Position numbers and translations under genes: made by a program
NCBI GenBank assembly: GCA_021464245.1
Contig: JADCRB010000069.1
Coordinates: 684,092 to 748,091, forward strand
DNA from: Carallia brachiata
Taxonomy: Eukaryota > Streptophyta > Magnoliopsida > Malpighiales > Rhizophoraceae
Length of the DNA: 64,000 bases
Reading direction: 5' to 3'
Notes under the pieces: model-generated
Database searches by the model: none
What the model saw: the letters and a program-made list of their open reading frames with translations, nothing else
Told to the model about the DNA's origin: nothing
In this document: positions 10,801-21,784 of the stretch, piece by piece
Numbering within the stretch: the first letter of the stretch is position 1
How the letters are laid out: each line of letters starts with the position of its first letter

Positions 10801-11630
10801 GCAGGCTATTCCTAAAGCTGTTGGAAGCGGTCCTCAAAACTGGTAACCGTATGAATGATGGCACATATCGTGGCGGTGCACAGGCAATTAAACTTGACGC
10901 ACTCCTGAAACTTTCTGATGTCAGGGGAGCTGACGGCAAAACCACCCTCTTGCACTTTGTTGTTCAAGAGATCATCCGCTCTGAAGGCACACGTGCCGTC
11001 CGAACAGCAAGAGCAAGCCGCAGCTTTTCCAGCGTGAAGTCCAAAGATTTTATTGAGGAAACTAATGAGGCATCGGCAGAACATTACTGCAATCTGGGTC
11101 TTCAGGTGCTTTCAGGTTTAAGCAGTGAACTTGAAGATGTAAAGAAGGCAGCAATTCTAGATGCTGATGTCCTGACAACTTCAGTGTCGAAGCTTAGACA
11201 ATCACTGGCAAAAACTAAAGCTTTTCTAGACTGTGAAATAAAGAATCTGGAAGAAGAAGGAGACTTCAATCGTTCACTGTCCAGTTTTTTGGATCGTGCG
11301 GAATCTGACATCTCCTGGCTGGCAGAGGAAGAAATGAGAATAATGGCTTTGGTGAAGAGCACGGCAGATTACTTTCATGGGAATGCAGGAAGGGATGAAG
11401 GTTTGCGTTTGTTTACCATCGTACGAGATTTTCTGATAATACTAGATAAGGTATGTAAAGAAGTTAAAGAGAATACAGCAACAAAACCAACGAAAACATC
11501 TGAAAAAGGGGCCCCAGTAAGATCAGATTCTTCGGAAAGTCGCCAATCTGATATGCGTCAGCGTCTATTTCCAATCACTGCAAGGCGGGTCGATTATTCC
11601 AGTTCAGATGAAGAGAGCCCATCACCATAG
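7876..11630 (+). pseudogene. FH5: Class I formin, FH5-like, six exons, disrupted by about ten small indels
   Basis: Class I formins are membrane-anchored actin nucleators. Exons read: 7876-8012, 8442-9230, 9329-9807, 9895-10089, 10402-10638 and 10777-11630, all with GT..AG introns. Order: signal peptide (MELKRISCAMVFVILLCALA), a short extracellular region (AEQTWKRCRKDF), Pro-rich stretch, membrane segment (SPVLIFILTTTVTTF, near 9080), cytosolic poly-Pro FH1 (9500-9590), then a well-conserved FH2 domain (KPLFWDKV, LSILLRALNVTTEEV, KTGNRMNDGTYRGGAQAIKLD, LLHFVVQEIIRSEG, ADYFHGNAG). Frame breaks are needed near 7945, 8601, 8624, 8648, 9125, 9190, 9425, 9945, 10608 (extra G) and 10786. No in-frame nonsense codon is seen, and the last exon is open for 284 codons. 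Either a very recent pseudogene or an intact gene with assembly indels. FH5 is the closest family member by signal peptide and FH2 tail, from memory. Confidence 0.85.
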
Positions 11631-13794
11631 CTTTTTTTTTTTTTTTTAAATTTCTTTCCAAATATGTATCCAGAAACATTTCCAGGCGGAAGCATGTTTC
11701 TTGTCTTCTGCCGAATCTTCAGATTAATCATTCTTAGCAGATTCTCATGTCTCTGTGCTTGGTAGCAGCAAATAGAGTAGGCGCTCAGATTGTAAATTCT
11801 GAGTTTGCAGAACCATTTCATGCCCACTTCCTGCCGGCGGCAGGCTAAGGTTTATCAAACATTTCCCAAGTTCATAATATACATTGGTAAAAAACAAAAT
11901 GAGGTTATTTGCTGGCAGAAACAGGATTGACTGTAGAGTTGATAACCTTGTATCGTCTGATTGTTTTTCTGTTTTATTGATATGTCAGGAAAATTTTTTA
12001 TCATGTAAATTAGCCTGGAAGGCATTCAGAATGATTTTTGTACAGAGTATTAGCAGTCATGTTCCGGGGTAGTTGATGGCTTCTTTATGCTGAACGATTT
12101 TTTTTATTTAGTAATAAAAAAATTAATTGACGTGATTACATCTCCTTCAGAGCCAGAAGCCCTTTTCAACTTTCGGCGGCAGGAACTTGTTTCTAGAGAG
12201 AAAATATTGAGTACAATTAAAATAATAATAAAAAGATATAAATTATTTAATAATTAAAATTTTTAAAAAATAAATTATTAAATATTTTTAGATAAAATAA
12301 GTAATTATTATATTGTTATTTAATATTAAGTTAAATAATAAATTTTTTTCCAGAATTACCGTGTTTCAATACGTAGCATTGTTCACAAAATAGTACGGTG
12401 CTGACTTCTTACATAAGCCCAAAACAAACTGATCAATTCTAGCAACAAAATTAGAGGGTCGGGACCCTCATTGCAAAAATAGAAACAGAATGGGTTAATT
12501 GTTATCGTAAAAAGGGAATCGGGTCAGCTTGTGCTACGACTGCAGGCCTCTGGATTGAAATTTAACCGTGTAATTGCCCTCTATAAACCGAAAAAATGAA
12601 AGCCCTCTAGTGGTCCTCCATCCCTGTGTTGGAAAATCCAATGTTTCAAAGCGTCCCGTGGAAGACCCCATCACCACTTTCCGTTTTACCATCCCAGGAG
12701 GAAGAAGAAGATGTTGATGACGACGAACGAAACGACGCCGTAAAAGGCCAGAGAAACGGCCCCGTCTTACGCAACAAATCTGATGTCTTAAACAATGAAG
12801 TGATAACACCCCATTTAAAATAAAATGAAATAAAATGATGTTATTCCTGATCTTATGGGTTTTGAATAATAATTGCCGTTGTTGCTACTGGCCCTCATAA
12901 TCCTGATCCAGGTATGAATGATCAGGCGGATTGTCTTCAGGGCAAGAAGGCGGTGGCCAGTTAAAATGATGGTGTAATTGAACACATTAATTGCTTTCAA
13001 ATCTATCCCTGACAAGTGAAGGAAGTCAATTACACAATAATTAGCCCTGCACTAGGGTAAATATTGATACAACACTGTGACCCTTTTTTTTCAGGATATT
13101 GTGACCGTATTCATTTAAATTTATCAATACCGTCGCCCTCCGATGTTTCGGCCTTTCTTTTTTTTTTTTGAAGATTTAATTAGTCAAATTATACAGTAAA
13201 CTAAATATTTATATTGAATTTACAAATAAAATTTTTAACTACTAAATTAAAATTACTGCACATTATAATTGAATGATAAGCATTCAAATATACTATTTAT
13301 AAAATATTAAATTTAAATCTTACTAAAATATATATGCCTGCCGTAACCCGCTACAATGGCGCTAGCGAAGATGTCAGAATACTTAACTTTTCCAATTTTT
13401 TGCCAAAAAAAAAAAAAACATTAAATCACAGCCAATAAAACAAAAGTCAACATAACATCGCTGTTAAATATTCCACCTTCGGTTCATAAAGTCGTTGGAA
13501 TTACTAATTTGGGCCCACCATGTTCTGGTGCCAGATGTACCACACTGCTTTTCTTAATCTAATCACCGATATTTTAGGAAAAAATTAACTAAAAAGCACT
13601 CGCAAATCGCAATATTAAAATTTGTTGTCCGTGCCATAGTGGTGATTCCTGATGCTGCTTGCCGTTACATTTTGGCACAAATGTCAACCTTCAATTGGGT
13701 CATATATGGAGTGTGGAAGAGGCCAGTAAGTAGAGAGGAGGAGAAGAACATTGGAAATAATGGAAAACAGAAAAGGGTCGTAATAATTGAGCAA
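11631..13794. other. Intergenic region between formin and DUF1218 gene
   Basis: Begins with the formin 3' UTR, including a T-run at 11632-11647. A low-complexity AT patch lies at 12215-12350 and a T-run at 13158-13169. A 65-codon frame at 12626-12820 (acidic, EEEEDVDDDE) is open but resembles nothing I know and has no splice partner, so no gene is called. Confidence 0.5.
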
Positions 13795-15443
13795 TCAGAC
13801 GCGACTTCCATACTTTTCTTCTTCACTGAGAGCAGCAGTGGCAGAAACATAATACGCAACACAAAACAGGGCATGAACAAAGCAGGCAATGCCTCCTATG
13901 GAAAGGAAGTGGTGGTGAGAGAAACCGCAAGAAGCCCTTGATCTGTTGTTTGACAGTGTCCCAATCACGAGCATGGATAATCCAACGGCTAATACAACCC
14001 TGCCCAATCGATCATATGCGCAGCATTACTTTTGTCACATTAGCATTATGAGAAAAGGTTGGTGCGGCGAGAAATTTATTCAGAAAGAGTTAGAATGAAC
14101 TAATTAGCTAGACTTATAAAGTAAAAAATTATCATGTTTTAAAAACCAAACGTGCTTAATTTGCGAGAATGTGATTAAGTCAGGATATTAGCAATTAATT
14201 AATTATGAAGATCTATATATCTAAATGAAATCAAGTTATGATTATAATAACTAATCAATATTAATTTAAAATTTTAGTATCAATACAATATAATTACTTT
14301 ATAAGACAATCTCTATTATATATGTTGCAACGTGATATACACCATTTAATAAAAAGATGAATAGTGGAGACATGAAATGTTGAACCGTAGTTGAAAATCT
14401 TTTCTACTATTCATCTTTTTATTGAATGGTACATATCACATAGTACAAGAAATTTGATATATATAATAGATTATCTAAGACAATTATATTGTATTAATAC
14501 TAAAATTTTAGACTGATATTCATTTATTGCTAGAATTGTAACTTGATTACGTTCAGATAGCCATAATTACATAATTTTCTAATAGCCAGAAAGTTCAAAT
14601 TTTTTTTCTTTAAAAAAATTGTCTTTAATGTGTATGATTACATGCCAACTTATCTTTTGACTACTTTCCTTTACCAACCAAACCATGCCCTAAGATTACT
14701 TAGTCTAAAAAAAATAGTTTTAAGCTTTGCGCATACTATAATTATTACTCTTAGCATTCTTGAATAAGTGGAGATCACCAAGAGATGTGAAAAATGGTCT
14801 GCGTGATTTAGATACCAAGATAGGAGGAGGCAAGCCACGGAAAGCTGCCTGTTAGGGGAAGCATTTTGGAGCTCTTCTTGAGAACAAATGCACATGCACC
14901 CACCGATCAAGTTGGCAATAACATGAGCTAGAATTAGCAGTGCTGCAGCAGCTAAACCTAGCTTGAAGGCATCATGGCTTGGGTCTTTACACTCAAATAT
15001 CCACAGCCTTAAGTGCTTAACCTTTTTAAGCAAAAAAACCAAATAAAAATTCCAAATTAATTTTTGAATCAATCCAAAGTACTATAAACAGAAGTAACAA
15101 ACAAATAGGCCAAAATGGTACTAGTGCCTATAAACCAGAGAGTTGGTAGGGGTTCGAGTCTCTAACTTCGCTTCTCCCACTTGGTGGGTTTTGAGAGACT
15201 TTGATCCCTTTGAAGTGTTGTGCACTTTTTGCGATAAATGTGGACTCATTTTCCCTTTTCATATGAATATCTAATTGACTAATTACTAACAATTTTGAAT
15301 ATTAAAAAAAAAATAATAGAGAGAACGGGAGAAGGAAATTAAACCTTGTTTTGGGCAACTTCTGCTTGGATGCCTAAAATACCAGCGGCTACATCTAATG
15401 CTACGATCAAGAGACAAACAAGAACACCTCCTAATTTAGCCAT
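13795..15443 (-). CDS. DUF1218 / VCC-like four-pass membrane protein (169 aa, three exons)
   Basis: The gene is assembled from 15345-15443, 14816-15021 and 13795-13999. Introns start GTTTAA and GTATCT and end AG, and phases join cleanly (99 + 206 + 205 nt = 169 codons plus stop). The protein starts MAKLGGVLVCLLIVALDVAA and has four hydrophobic segments (about residues 5-27, 52-74, 96-120 and 133-155). Conserved DUF1218 signatures are CMCICSQEE, NNRSRASCGFSHHHFLSIGG and HALFCVAYYVSATA, with the family's paired cysteines. DUF1218 members include VCC and the MWL proteins of Arabidopsis, linked to vein patterning and wall lignin; the biochemical role is not settled. The short first exon makes this gene easy to miss. 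Intron 1 holds a SINE-like piece and intron 2 a large inverted repeat. Confidence 0.9.
14183..14588. repeat. Large inverted repeat (fold-back element) inside intron 2 of the DUF1218 gene
   Basis: Two arms of about 180 bp face each other around a spacer near 14360-14405. The left arm carries TAAAATTTTAGTATCAATAC (as read inward) and AATAAAAAGATGAATAG near the centre. The right arm repeats these as the reverse complement (CTATTCATCTTTTTATTGAA at 14406 on). Similarity fades toward the outer ends (ATTAGCAATTA against ATTAGAAAATTA). No open frame is present. It looks like a MITE. No target duplication could be fixed. Confidence 0.8.
15111..15290 (+). mobile_element. SINE-like piece in intron 1 of the DUF1218 gene (tentative)
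   Basis: The sequence has an A-box-like stretch (TGGTACTAGTG) followed by a good B box (GGTTCGAGTCT) about 40 bases later, the internal Pol III promoter layout of plant tRNA-derived SINEs. No target duplication or tail was delimited, so the borders are guesses. Confidence 0.35.
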
Positions 15444-16650
15444 AAATTTTATTACTTGAAGATGGGTGCTCAGAGGAGAAATGGACAGAGATTAAAGAGA
15501 AGATGCAAAGAATTGCAAAGAGATATATAGTGGAAAAAAGGATGAGTTGGGATGGCTATGTAAAAGCTTCTTTTGTCTACACAGTGGAAACTTTATTTTG
15601 CTTTTTATTTTGTATGCGTCTACTTTTTCTCTTCTTTTTTCTTCTCTCTTTGGATTCCTTTGAAAGAAGAGGAAGAAAAGAAGGGTATAAACCAGCTCAT
15701 AGAGGAGCGTGCATGGTGATTTGTTTTCAAGCAATGGCCCCCATTTGGATCGATGCCGAATGTCTTTGATTTCCTTATTAATCTTTTTCCTTTCGTTATT
15801 AATTGCCGAGTGATTAATGTACTTTGACGACTGTGTGATTGCTCCTATTATTTCTCGGCATGCTTAAAATGAAAATGCTCACCATTTTTATTCACCTTTT
15901 CTGATTTTTGTATAAAGTAGATTAATCTGATACATTCATAACTTTATGTTAAATAAATTTATTATTTTATTTTATAATATAAAATAATAAGTGAGTTATA
16001 TTTAAATAAATAAATCAAATTAAAAATTTTCAAAAAAAAACAAGGATTGATTGCTAATTATTAACATATTTTACTCAATTATAAAATTTTTATGTACAAA
16101 AAAAGTTAAAAATTACAATAATTATGATGATATATTCCTTTTTTTTTATTTTAAAGGATGATTAAAGTTTATATTACAATTATAAGATGAAGCTTATATA
16201 TTTAAAATTTATGCAAAGTCTCTATTTTTCATGTCCTGTAACTTTTTTATCTAAAGGAAAATATATATACAAAATTCTTGTATATTATATAAAAAATATA
16301 TTATACAATATAAAAATATATTTAATTAAATAATTTTATTTGGTATATAACAATTTTACATTTATTTGTACCCATAAAACTTGTGCGTTTATGTGCTGTT
16401 TTCTTTATCCAAAATAGGGCCCCGAAAATCGGCGGTTCGTTAACCCCCATTTTTCAAACTTTGTCTGAATGATTGTCGGCCTCCTTGATTCTTGTGTATG
16501 ACTTTGTTCTCAAAAACAGGCCCCAATTCGGTGGCCCTGCGCCCCAGCACTCCTGTTATTTCCTCCGTAATTGCCTTTCCTCGCTGTTTTCTTTTTTTTT
16601 TTTTTTTTCTCTCTCTTTTATTGTCAAGCTGGGGTAGTGCCAAACTGTAA
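15444..16650. other. Intergenic region, promoter side of the DUF1218 gene
   Basis: Contains the leader and promoter of the DUF1218 gene (minus strand, from 15444 rightward), then AT-rich sequence and a T-run at 16591-16608. No gene is supported. Confidence 0.5.
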
Positions 16651-17133
16651 CACTGTGTTTGGATAAAATTCTTGAGGGAGAGGAAAATGAGGAAGAGGAA
16701 AGTGGAGGAGAGGATCATTGGAGGAAGAGAATATTTTCTATCCTCTCTTGTATTTGTAAAGAGGTAATGGGAGAGAGGAAAATTATAAATTCTTTTATTT
16801 GGGAAATGGTGGAAAGTGAGGGAAAAGAATATAAAATACGTTGAAATAACAATTTTATCTTTCATAATAAATTCTATTAAGATATTTTGTTTAGGTAAAA
16901 TTGTAATTTTTAAATTATGTAAGGGTAATTGAGTCATTTAATAAATTTAATATGAGAACTAACAACTTTCCTCTCATTTTTTAGAGGATTGATTTTGGTG
17001 GGGTAGGGAGGATTAGAGGAATTAGAAACTTTCCTCTCCCCCACTTTTCAAACATTTTCCAAACACAACAATTTACCTTAATTCTCTCACTTTCCTCTCC
17101 CTCTCCCCACTTTCCCCCCTCCCAAACACAGCA
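16651..17133. mobile_element. Tourist-like (PIF/Harbinger) MITE, 483 bp, TAA target duplication
   Basis: Ends are CACTGTGTTTGG on the left and, read inward, TGCTGTGTTTGG on the right, 10 of 12 bases alike. Both ends are flanked by TAA (16648-16650 and 17134-17136), the 3-bp target preferred by PIF/Harbinger elements. The subterminal parts are rich in GAGAGGAAA on the left and its complement on the right. There is no transposase frame. Confidence 0.85.
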
Positions 17134-17136
17134 TAA

Positions 17137-18242
17137 ATGCTATGGATCATTTCCTATTGGCTTATAAAGTAACACGAGACTATCTAAAGTAGTAATATAA
17201 TAGTAATTTAATGTATTTTTTACTTACAATTCGGTTTGAATTTTAGTGTGACCGTAAGAAGACTTAGACTTCTAAGTTATTTCAAATTGATAATTGGTTG
17301 CATGCCGTTAGTTTTTAACATGACAATCACTATGGCTGATTTAAGAAACTCACTCAAATTTAATAGTATTTGAGTAGTGAGTTTTGTCTTATAAGTTGAG
17401 TTGAATGAGATATATAAACGGATTTACTCTAATTTCTACCTACAGATATGATGAATTATGTATTCATAATAATTTTTTTTCTAAAAAAAAAAAAAACAGA
17501 GAGAAGGTAACTTGAGATTTTTTTCTTTTTCTTTTTGGTCTACGCGAGATTATAAATTGTCAGTTAGTGTAAGGGCTTGCAATCAGATGGTATTTCAGCA
17601 GCAATTGGGCGGTTGTGGACTGGGCATAAAGACCTTTTTTCGCGCCCAAGCCTCGTTGAGAACGAAGAACCGGGCTTCAAGAGCCCACTGCCATTGTTGG
17701 ACACCTACAGGTCCTCCACCCCAATAATATTGCATTTTGCTGGCCCAAAAGGCAGCCAGTTGGGCCTTAGGGGCCACGATTGGCCTTACCTTTTAATTTT
17801 TTTTTTTTTTCAATTTTCACTTTTGTTTTTTGAGCGAAAATTCTATTCACGCTTTCGTTTCCCTTCTCTTTTCGATTTTTCGTTAAAAGTTGAATTTTTT
17901 ATTTAGATATCTTGTCTTTTTTTTTTTCTTTTTTCTTTTCCTGATATAGCGGGGACCATCTCCCTTCCAATTTTACAATCATACTATTTATTATAAACTA
18001 AAATTCAATATTTAACCTGTAGCTTTAAGATTATTTAATAATTAGAGGTTGAAGTTGACATTTTAATTTATCTTTTGCATAAAAAAAACTAAAAACAAAT
18101 TTTCAAAGAATACTATACTATTTTTTAATTTTTTTTCCTTCCCAATACGTTTTCTCAAATTAAAAAATAAGGAACTGAACACCCCAAAATCTCTTTTGGG
18201 CATTGCATTGTCCACTTGGTCAGAATAATAAACTAAAGTAAT
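17137..18242. other. Intergenic region, no gene seen
   Basis: AT-rich spacer with T-runs (17809-17829, 17918-17938). Open frames around 17512-17906 overlap each other and show no family signature, so no gene is called. Confidence 0.5.
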
Positions 18243-18597
18243 GGATTAATATATAAAAATATCACTAATTTTACTTAAAATAATAAATTTAACATCAATT
18301 TTAAAAAGTAATAAATCTAACAACAATTTTATTTAAAATAACAAGTTTAATACATTGTAAAATTTTTTGAACAGAATTTATCTGTTTTTGATGATATGAC
18401 ATTAATTTATATAATTATCATATTATCAAAATAAATATATTTTTATAAATCTATCATTAAAACTGACAGGTTTTATTTATATAAAATTATTACGTGTTAG
18501 ATTTGTTACCTTAAATAAAATTAATTTTAAATTTATTATTTTTTTAATGATAAATTTATTATTTTAAATAAAATTAATGATATTTTATATGTTAATC
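18243..18597. mobile_element. Fold-back MITE, family shared with 51224-51578 (copy 1)
   Basis: Inverted-repeat arms start ATTAATATATAAAAATATC and, at the far end read inward, GATTAACATATAAAATATC. The arms continue with TTAAAATAATAAATTTAAC-like sequence on both sides. The centre (TATCTGTTTTTGATGATATG, then TTATCAAAATAAATA) matches the centre of the copy at 51 kb. Non-coding. Borders are uncertain by a few bases. Confidence 0.75.
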
Positions 18598-19556
18598 ATA
18601 AATTAATCATATATACTTGTTTGCCCAAAAGAGGAAACTTCTGAGTTTTTTCTTGTCAAAAGAGACAAAGTGAGAGAACCAATCAACTCTAATATTAGAG
18701 TTGTTTGTCGGACTGACGGCCTTGAATTCTACTTAAAAAATAACTTTAAAAAAAAAAAAAAAAAAGAGCAAGGGACCTTAACAGAAGTTCATATGAAGCG
18801 TGAACTGGATGGGATTAAATTAAGACAGTGCTCCTTTTCCACAACCCATGGAACATTTGCCTTTTTGTGATAGTGCCATGCGTACCAGTTCTCACAAGCT
18901 TCTTCTTTTTTTTCAATTGACTTCGGGACTAACTCGAAACTTCAGGACGATAGCTCATTGCTGCTTCTCACAAGCTTGACCAGCAGGCAGTAAATGACTT
19001 AGCAGATATGGCAGTTCCTTTACCAATTCTCACAAGCCTTTGCTTTGCTTTTTATTGTTAATATATATATATATACTCCAGGGCATTAGCCACCCAAAAG
19101 CAGTAAAGCACTCGTAACCGGTATCAGGATTTGGGACCATCGAAAAATCATCTGAAGACCATCGTTTTGTTTGTTAAAATATTAACACACCCTGTTAATT
19201 AATTGCTTGTTTAACCACACACAGAGAGACCCATCTCAGACATGGCAAAGTTCGGGAAAACTGACAGATAATTGAACCACATCCTGATTACTAATCACTT
19301 TTGAATTTTCTGAACACAATCACAATGCTGTTTCTGGCTAACTTCCACAGTGCCATCTTACTAATTCAACTGCTCAATCCGATTCCTACCTCCACCTAAA
19401 AATCCTTTCTTTTTTAGAAACAAAGAAATTAAAGAAAAAAAAAAAAAAAACCTACTAAGATGTTCATATTCCTGATCAAGAAGGAAACCCATGCATGAAT
19501 TTGTAAGTTGTAGCCCTTTAAACGAAGCAAAGAACTATTTTTTGTTACTGTGTTTG

Positions 19557-20402
19557 TTACACACCACCGAACATCATCTGCTTTATAGCAAGCTCCCTCT
19601 CGGCGACCTTCTTCAGCAGAACCAACTGTTCGATTGAGTACACACATAAACCTTGAGAATAAAGCCTGGATTGGGCCACAGGCGAGCTCAACAGAACCTC
19701 TAAAAGCTGCTGCCTGCTCAATGTTTCCAGAACTCCAAAATCTCCGCCGCCAGCAGAGTGGAAAACATCATCAACATTAAAGCTTGAGTGAACAGGCATT
19801 GTCTGGAGAACCTTAACCTGGGCTTGCAAGAACCTGACGTACTTACGGGCCTCTTCCAGCAGAGTAGCAGTGTCCATTTTCTTGTTCCATGGCATCAGCT
19901 TCTCCAAGCAGTGAGCCTTTTGGGTGATATTTTTCTGGCGGCGCTGCCTCGCGAGCTGCCTGGAAAGGACAGCCTGGTCTGAAGCAAAGCTGGAGGGGTG
20001 GTTTTTGGGCAGGCGTTTATTCTCAGAAGGGGATTCCAGAGAACGAAGACCGGGTAGGTTAAAGCAGGAGAAGGTGTCGAATGGCTGAGAATGGGTCGGG
20101 TCGTGATGACCCCGTTGGTTTTGGTATTTGAAGTTGTAGTGGTGGTCGAGTAAACGGAGATTTTCATTGGAGGAGAAGGAGAAGGAAGTGAAACTTGGAG
20201 TTGGGCATGAAGGAGATGAAGAATAAGAAGCAGGGAAGGTCGTCAAGAAATCGGAAGCTGGGAATGGGATAAGGCTTTGAAGGGAACCGTCGGAGAAGTT
20301 TGAGATCAAACTGACAGGATTGAAGTTAAAGCTGGTGGCATTATCGCCGGCGCCGGCGACGACTCCGGCCAAGGCAGTGCTCCTCTCAAAATCTCCCTCC
20401 AT
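19557..20402 (-). CDS. Atypical bHLH transcription factor, bHLH117-like (281 aa)
   Basis: An intact single-exon frame with a bHLH region at about residues 143-205: basic part RQLARQRRQKNITQK, helix 1 CLEKLMPW, loop, helix 2 ATLLEEARKYVRFLQAQVKVL. The domain extends into a Leu-rich C-terminus (LSRQQLLEVLLSSP, IEQLVLLKKVAERELAIKQMM). The N-terminus is Ser/Pro-rich and low-complexity. The residue that contacts the E-box (Glu in RRER of typical plant bHLHs) is Gln here, and one residue is inserted beside it. Canonical E-box binding is therefore doubtful, though dimerisation should be kept. The overall style fits the bHLH117 group of Arabidopsis; this is from memory. The start is the first ATG, and no upstream in-frame exon was seen. 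Confidence 0.85.
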   Translation of the reverse strand: MEGDFERSTALAGVVAGAGDNATSFNFNPVSLISNFSDGSLQSLIPFPASDFLTTFPASYSSSPSCPTPSFTSFSFSSNENLRLLDHHYNFKYQNQRGHHDPTHSQPFDTFSCFNLPGLRSLESPSENKRLPKNHPSSFASDQAVLSRQLARQRRQKNITQKAHCLEKLMPWNKKMDTATLLEEARKYVRFLQAQVKVLQTMPVHSSFNVDDVFHSAGGGDFGVLETLSRQQLLEVLLSSPVAQSRLYSQGLCVYSIEQLVLLKKVAERELAIKQMMFGGV

Positions 20403-21784
20403 TGTTTCTGTAAAGTTTTTAGCTCAGCTACATTGAGAGACCCATATGGGGAGAGAAGGGGGCAGTCGAGTTGAAATAACGGGTAGGGAGAAGACGGGAC
20501 ACGTGTTATGTGATCATAGGTTGGATTCTACAGGCGGCGACACGGGAAGAGAGGACGATTTAAGGGCTAGTACAGGTGGACAGCTCACAGCACTCAGGAG
20601 GTTAATCCGTACTTTCTACAGGCGGCCCCCGCTCTCTCTCTCTCTCTCTATCTCATCTCCCAAACATTATTAGAACCCAGTAAAATTTTTTTAAACCGAC
20701 CAAATGTCTAAGTCATGAATTAAAATACGTGCGTATCAGATATTACTGGACAGTTTCGAAACTCAAGCTACTCACAAGACTCAAATTAAGATTATGAATA
20801 CAAAAAAATATTAATTAATCAATCAAATTATTACCTTAAGTAATAATTTTTTTTTTTTTTTTTGTTCCATTCACTTTATGAATCATTGATGATTTATTTA
20901 TAAAGGAAAAAACAAAAAAAAAAAACCAAAGGGAGACAGTTACTGTGACCAACAGTGCAGATGTTGGGCGTGGATTTACACGTGCTACATGCTAAGCTCG
21001 CATTTAGGCAATATGCAAATCGTTCTTTCGCTAATTTTCGTGAAGGCTAAACAATAACGCACCCCTTTTATCGGCTTCTGAGTATTACTTTTTAAGAAAT
21101 TTCAACCATCCAACACTACGTATACTTAATTTCTACTTAAAAAAGTTTCACCAAATATTTATCTTTCTATAATGCGATTATCTTCTTCGGATAGTTAATT
21201 GACTGGTTTTGTCGTCCTCTCGCACCATTGAAGAAACATTCGAAGTTGAATTCCCCACGAAGGATTGCCGAATGGAACATTTTCCACTTTCCAGTCTTTT
21301 TCTCTCCTTTACTTTGCCTTTTTTTTTTTTTTTTTTACTCTTTTCGTCACTATTTTCTTCCCCCAAAGATTTTAACACGACAATTGCACATGTAAGACTC
21401 ACCCACCGACCGCTACCGAAGATACCCTCTCGCGGCATTTTAACAAGGAAGATCCGATGCGGAAAATTGCTTTTTTCTTCATTTCTTTTCTTATACTAGA
21501 AGGTGAAAGAAAAAATGCTCAACTACCAAGTAATGAACTACAGATTACAAATTACAAAAAGGATGAAATGTAAAAAAAATATATATGACTGTACAAAGAA
21601 TGAGGGGAAGCAGCAAAAGGAACGGACGGAATAGTGTTTTGGAATGATTGCCGACTCCCCAAACTAAAGGGTCAGCTCTGGACTAAAATCGAGAAACCAT
21701 TCCATAACACTTCTAAAGAGTTGTCGCCAAAGTACTACCCCCGCTGCAGCTTCCCCGACTTCCCAACGGACGGCTTTCCCCAAC
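20403..21784. other. Intergenic region between the bHLH and SDG2-type genes
   Basis: Promoter and leader of the bHLH gene lie to its right, with a CT repeat at 20631-20650. The right part (about 21500-21784) should be the 3' UTR of the SDG2-type gene. T-runs occur at 20847-20862 and 21319-21338. No further gene is supported. Confidence 0.5.

Noticed and set aside
12626..12820. Acidic 65-codon open frame
   Set aside because: No relative recognised, no splice partner and short.
16440..16937. 165-codon minus-strand frame
   Set aside because: It crosses the left border of a MITE and follows its simple sequence; not a gene.
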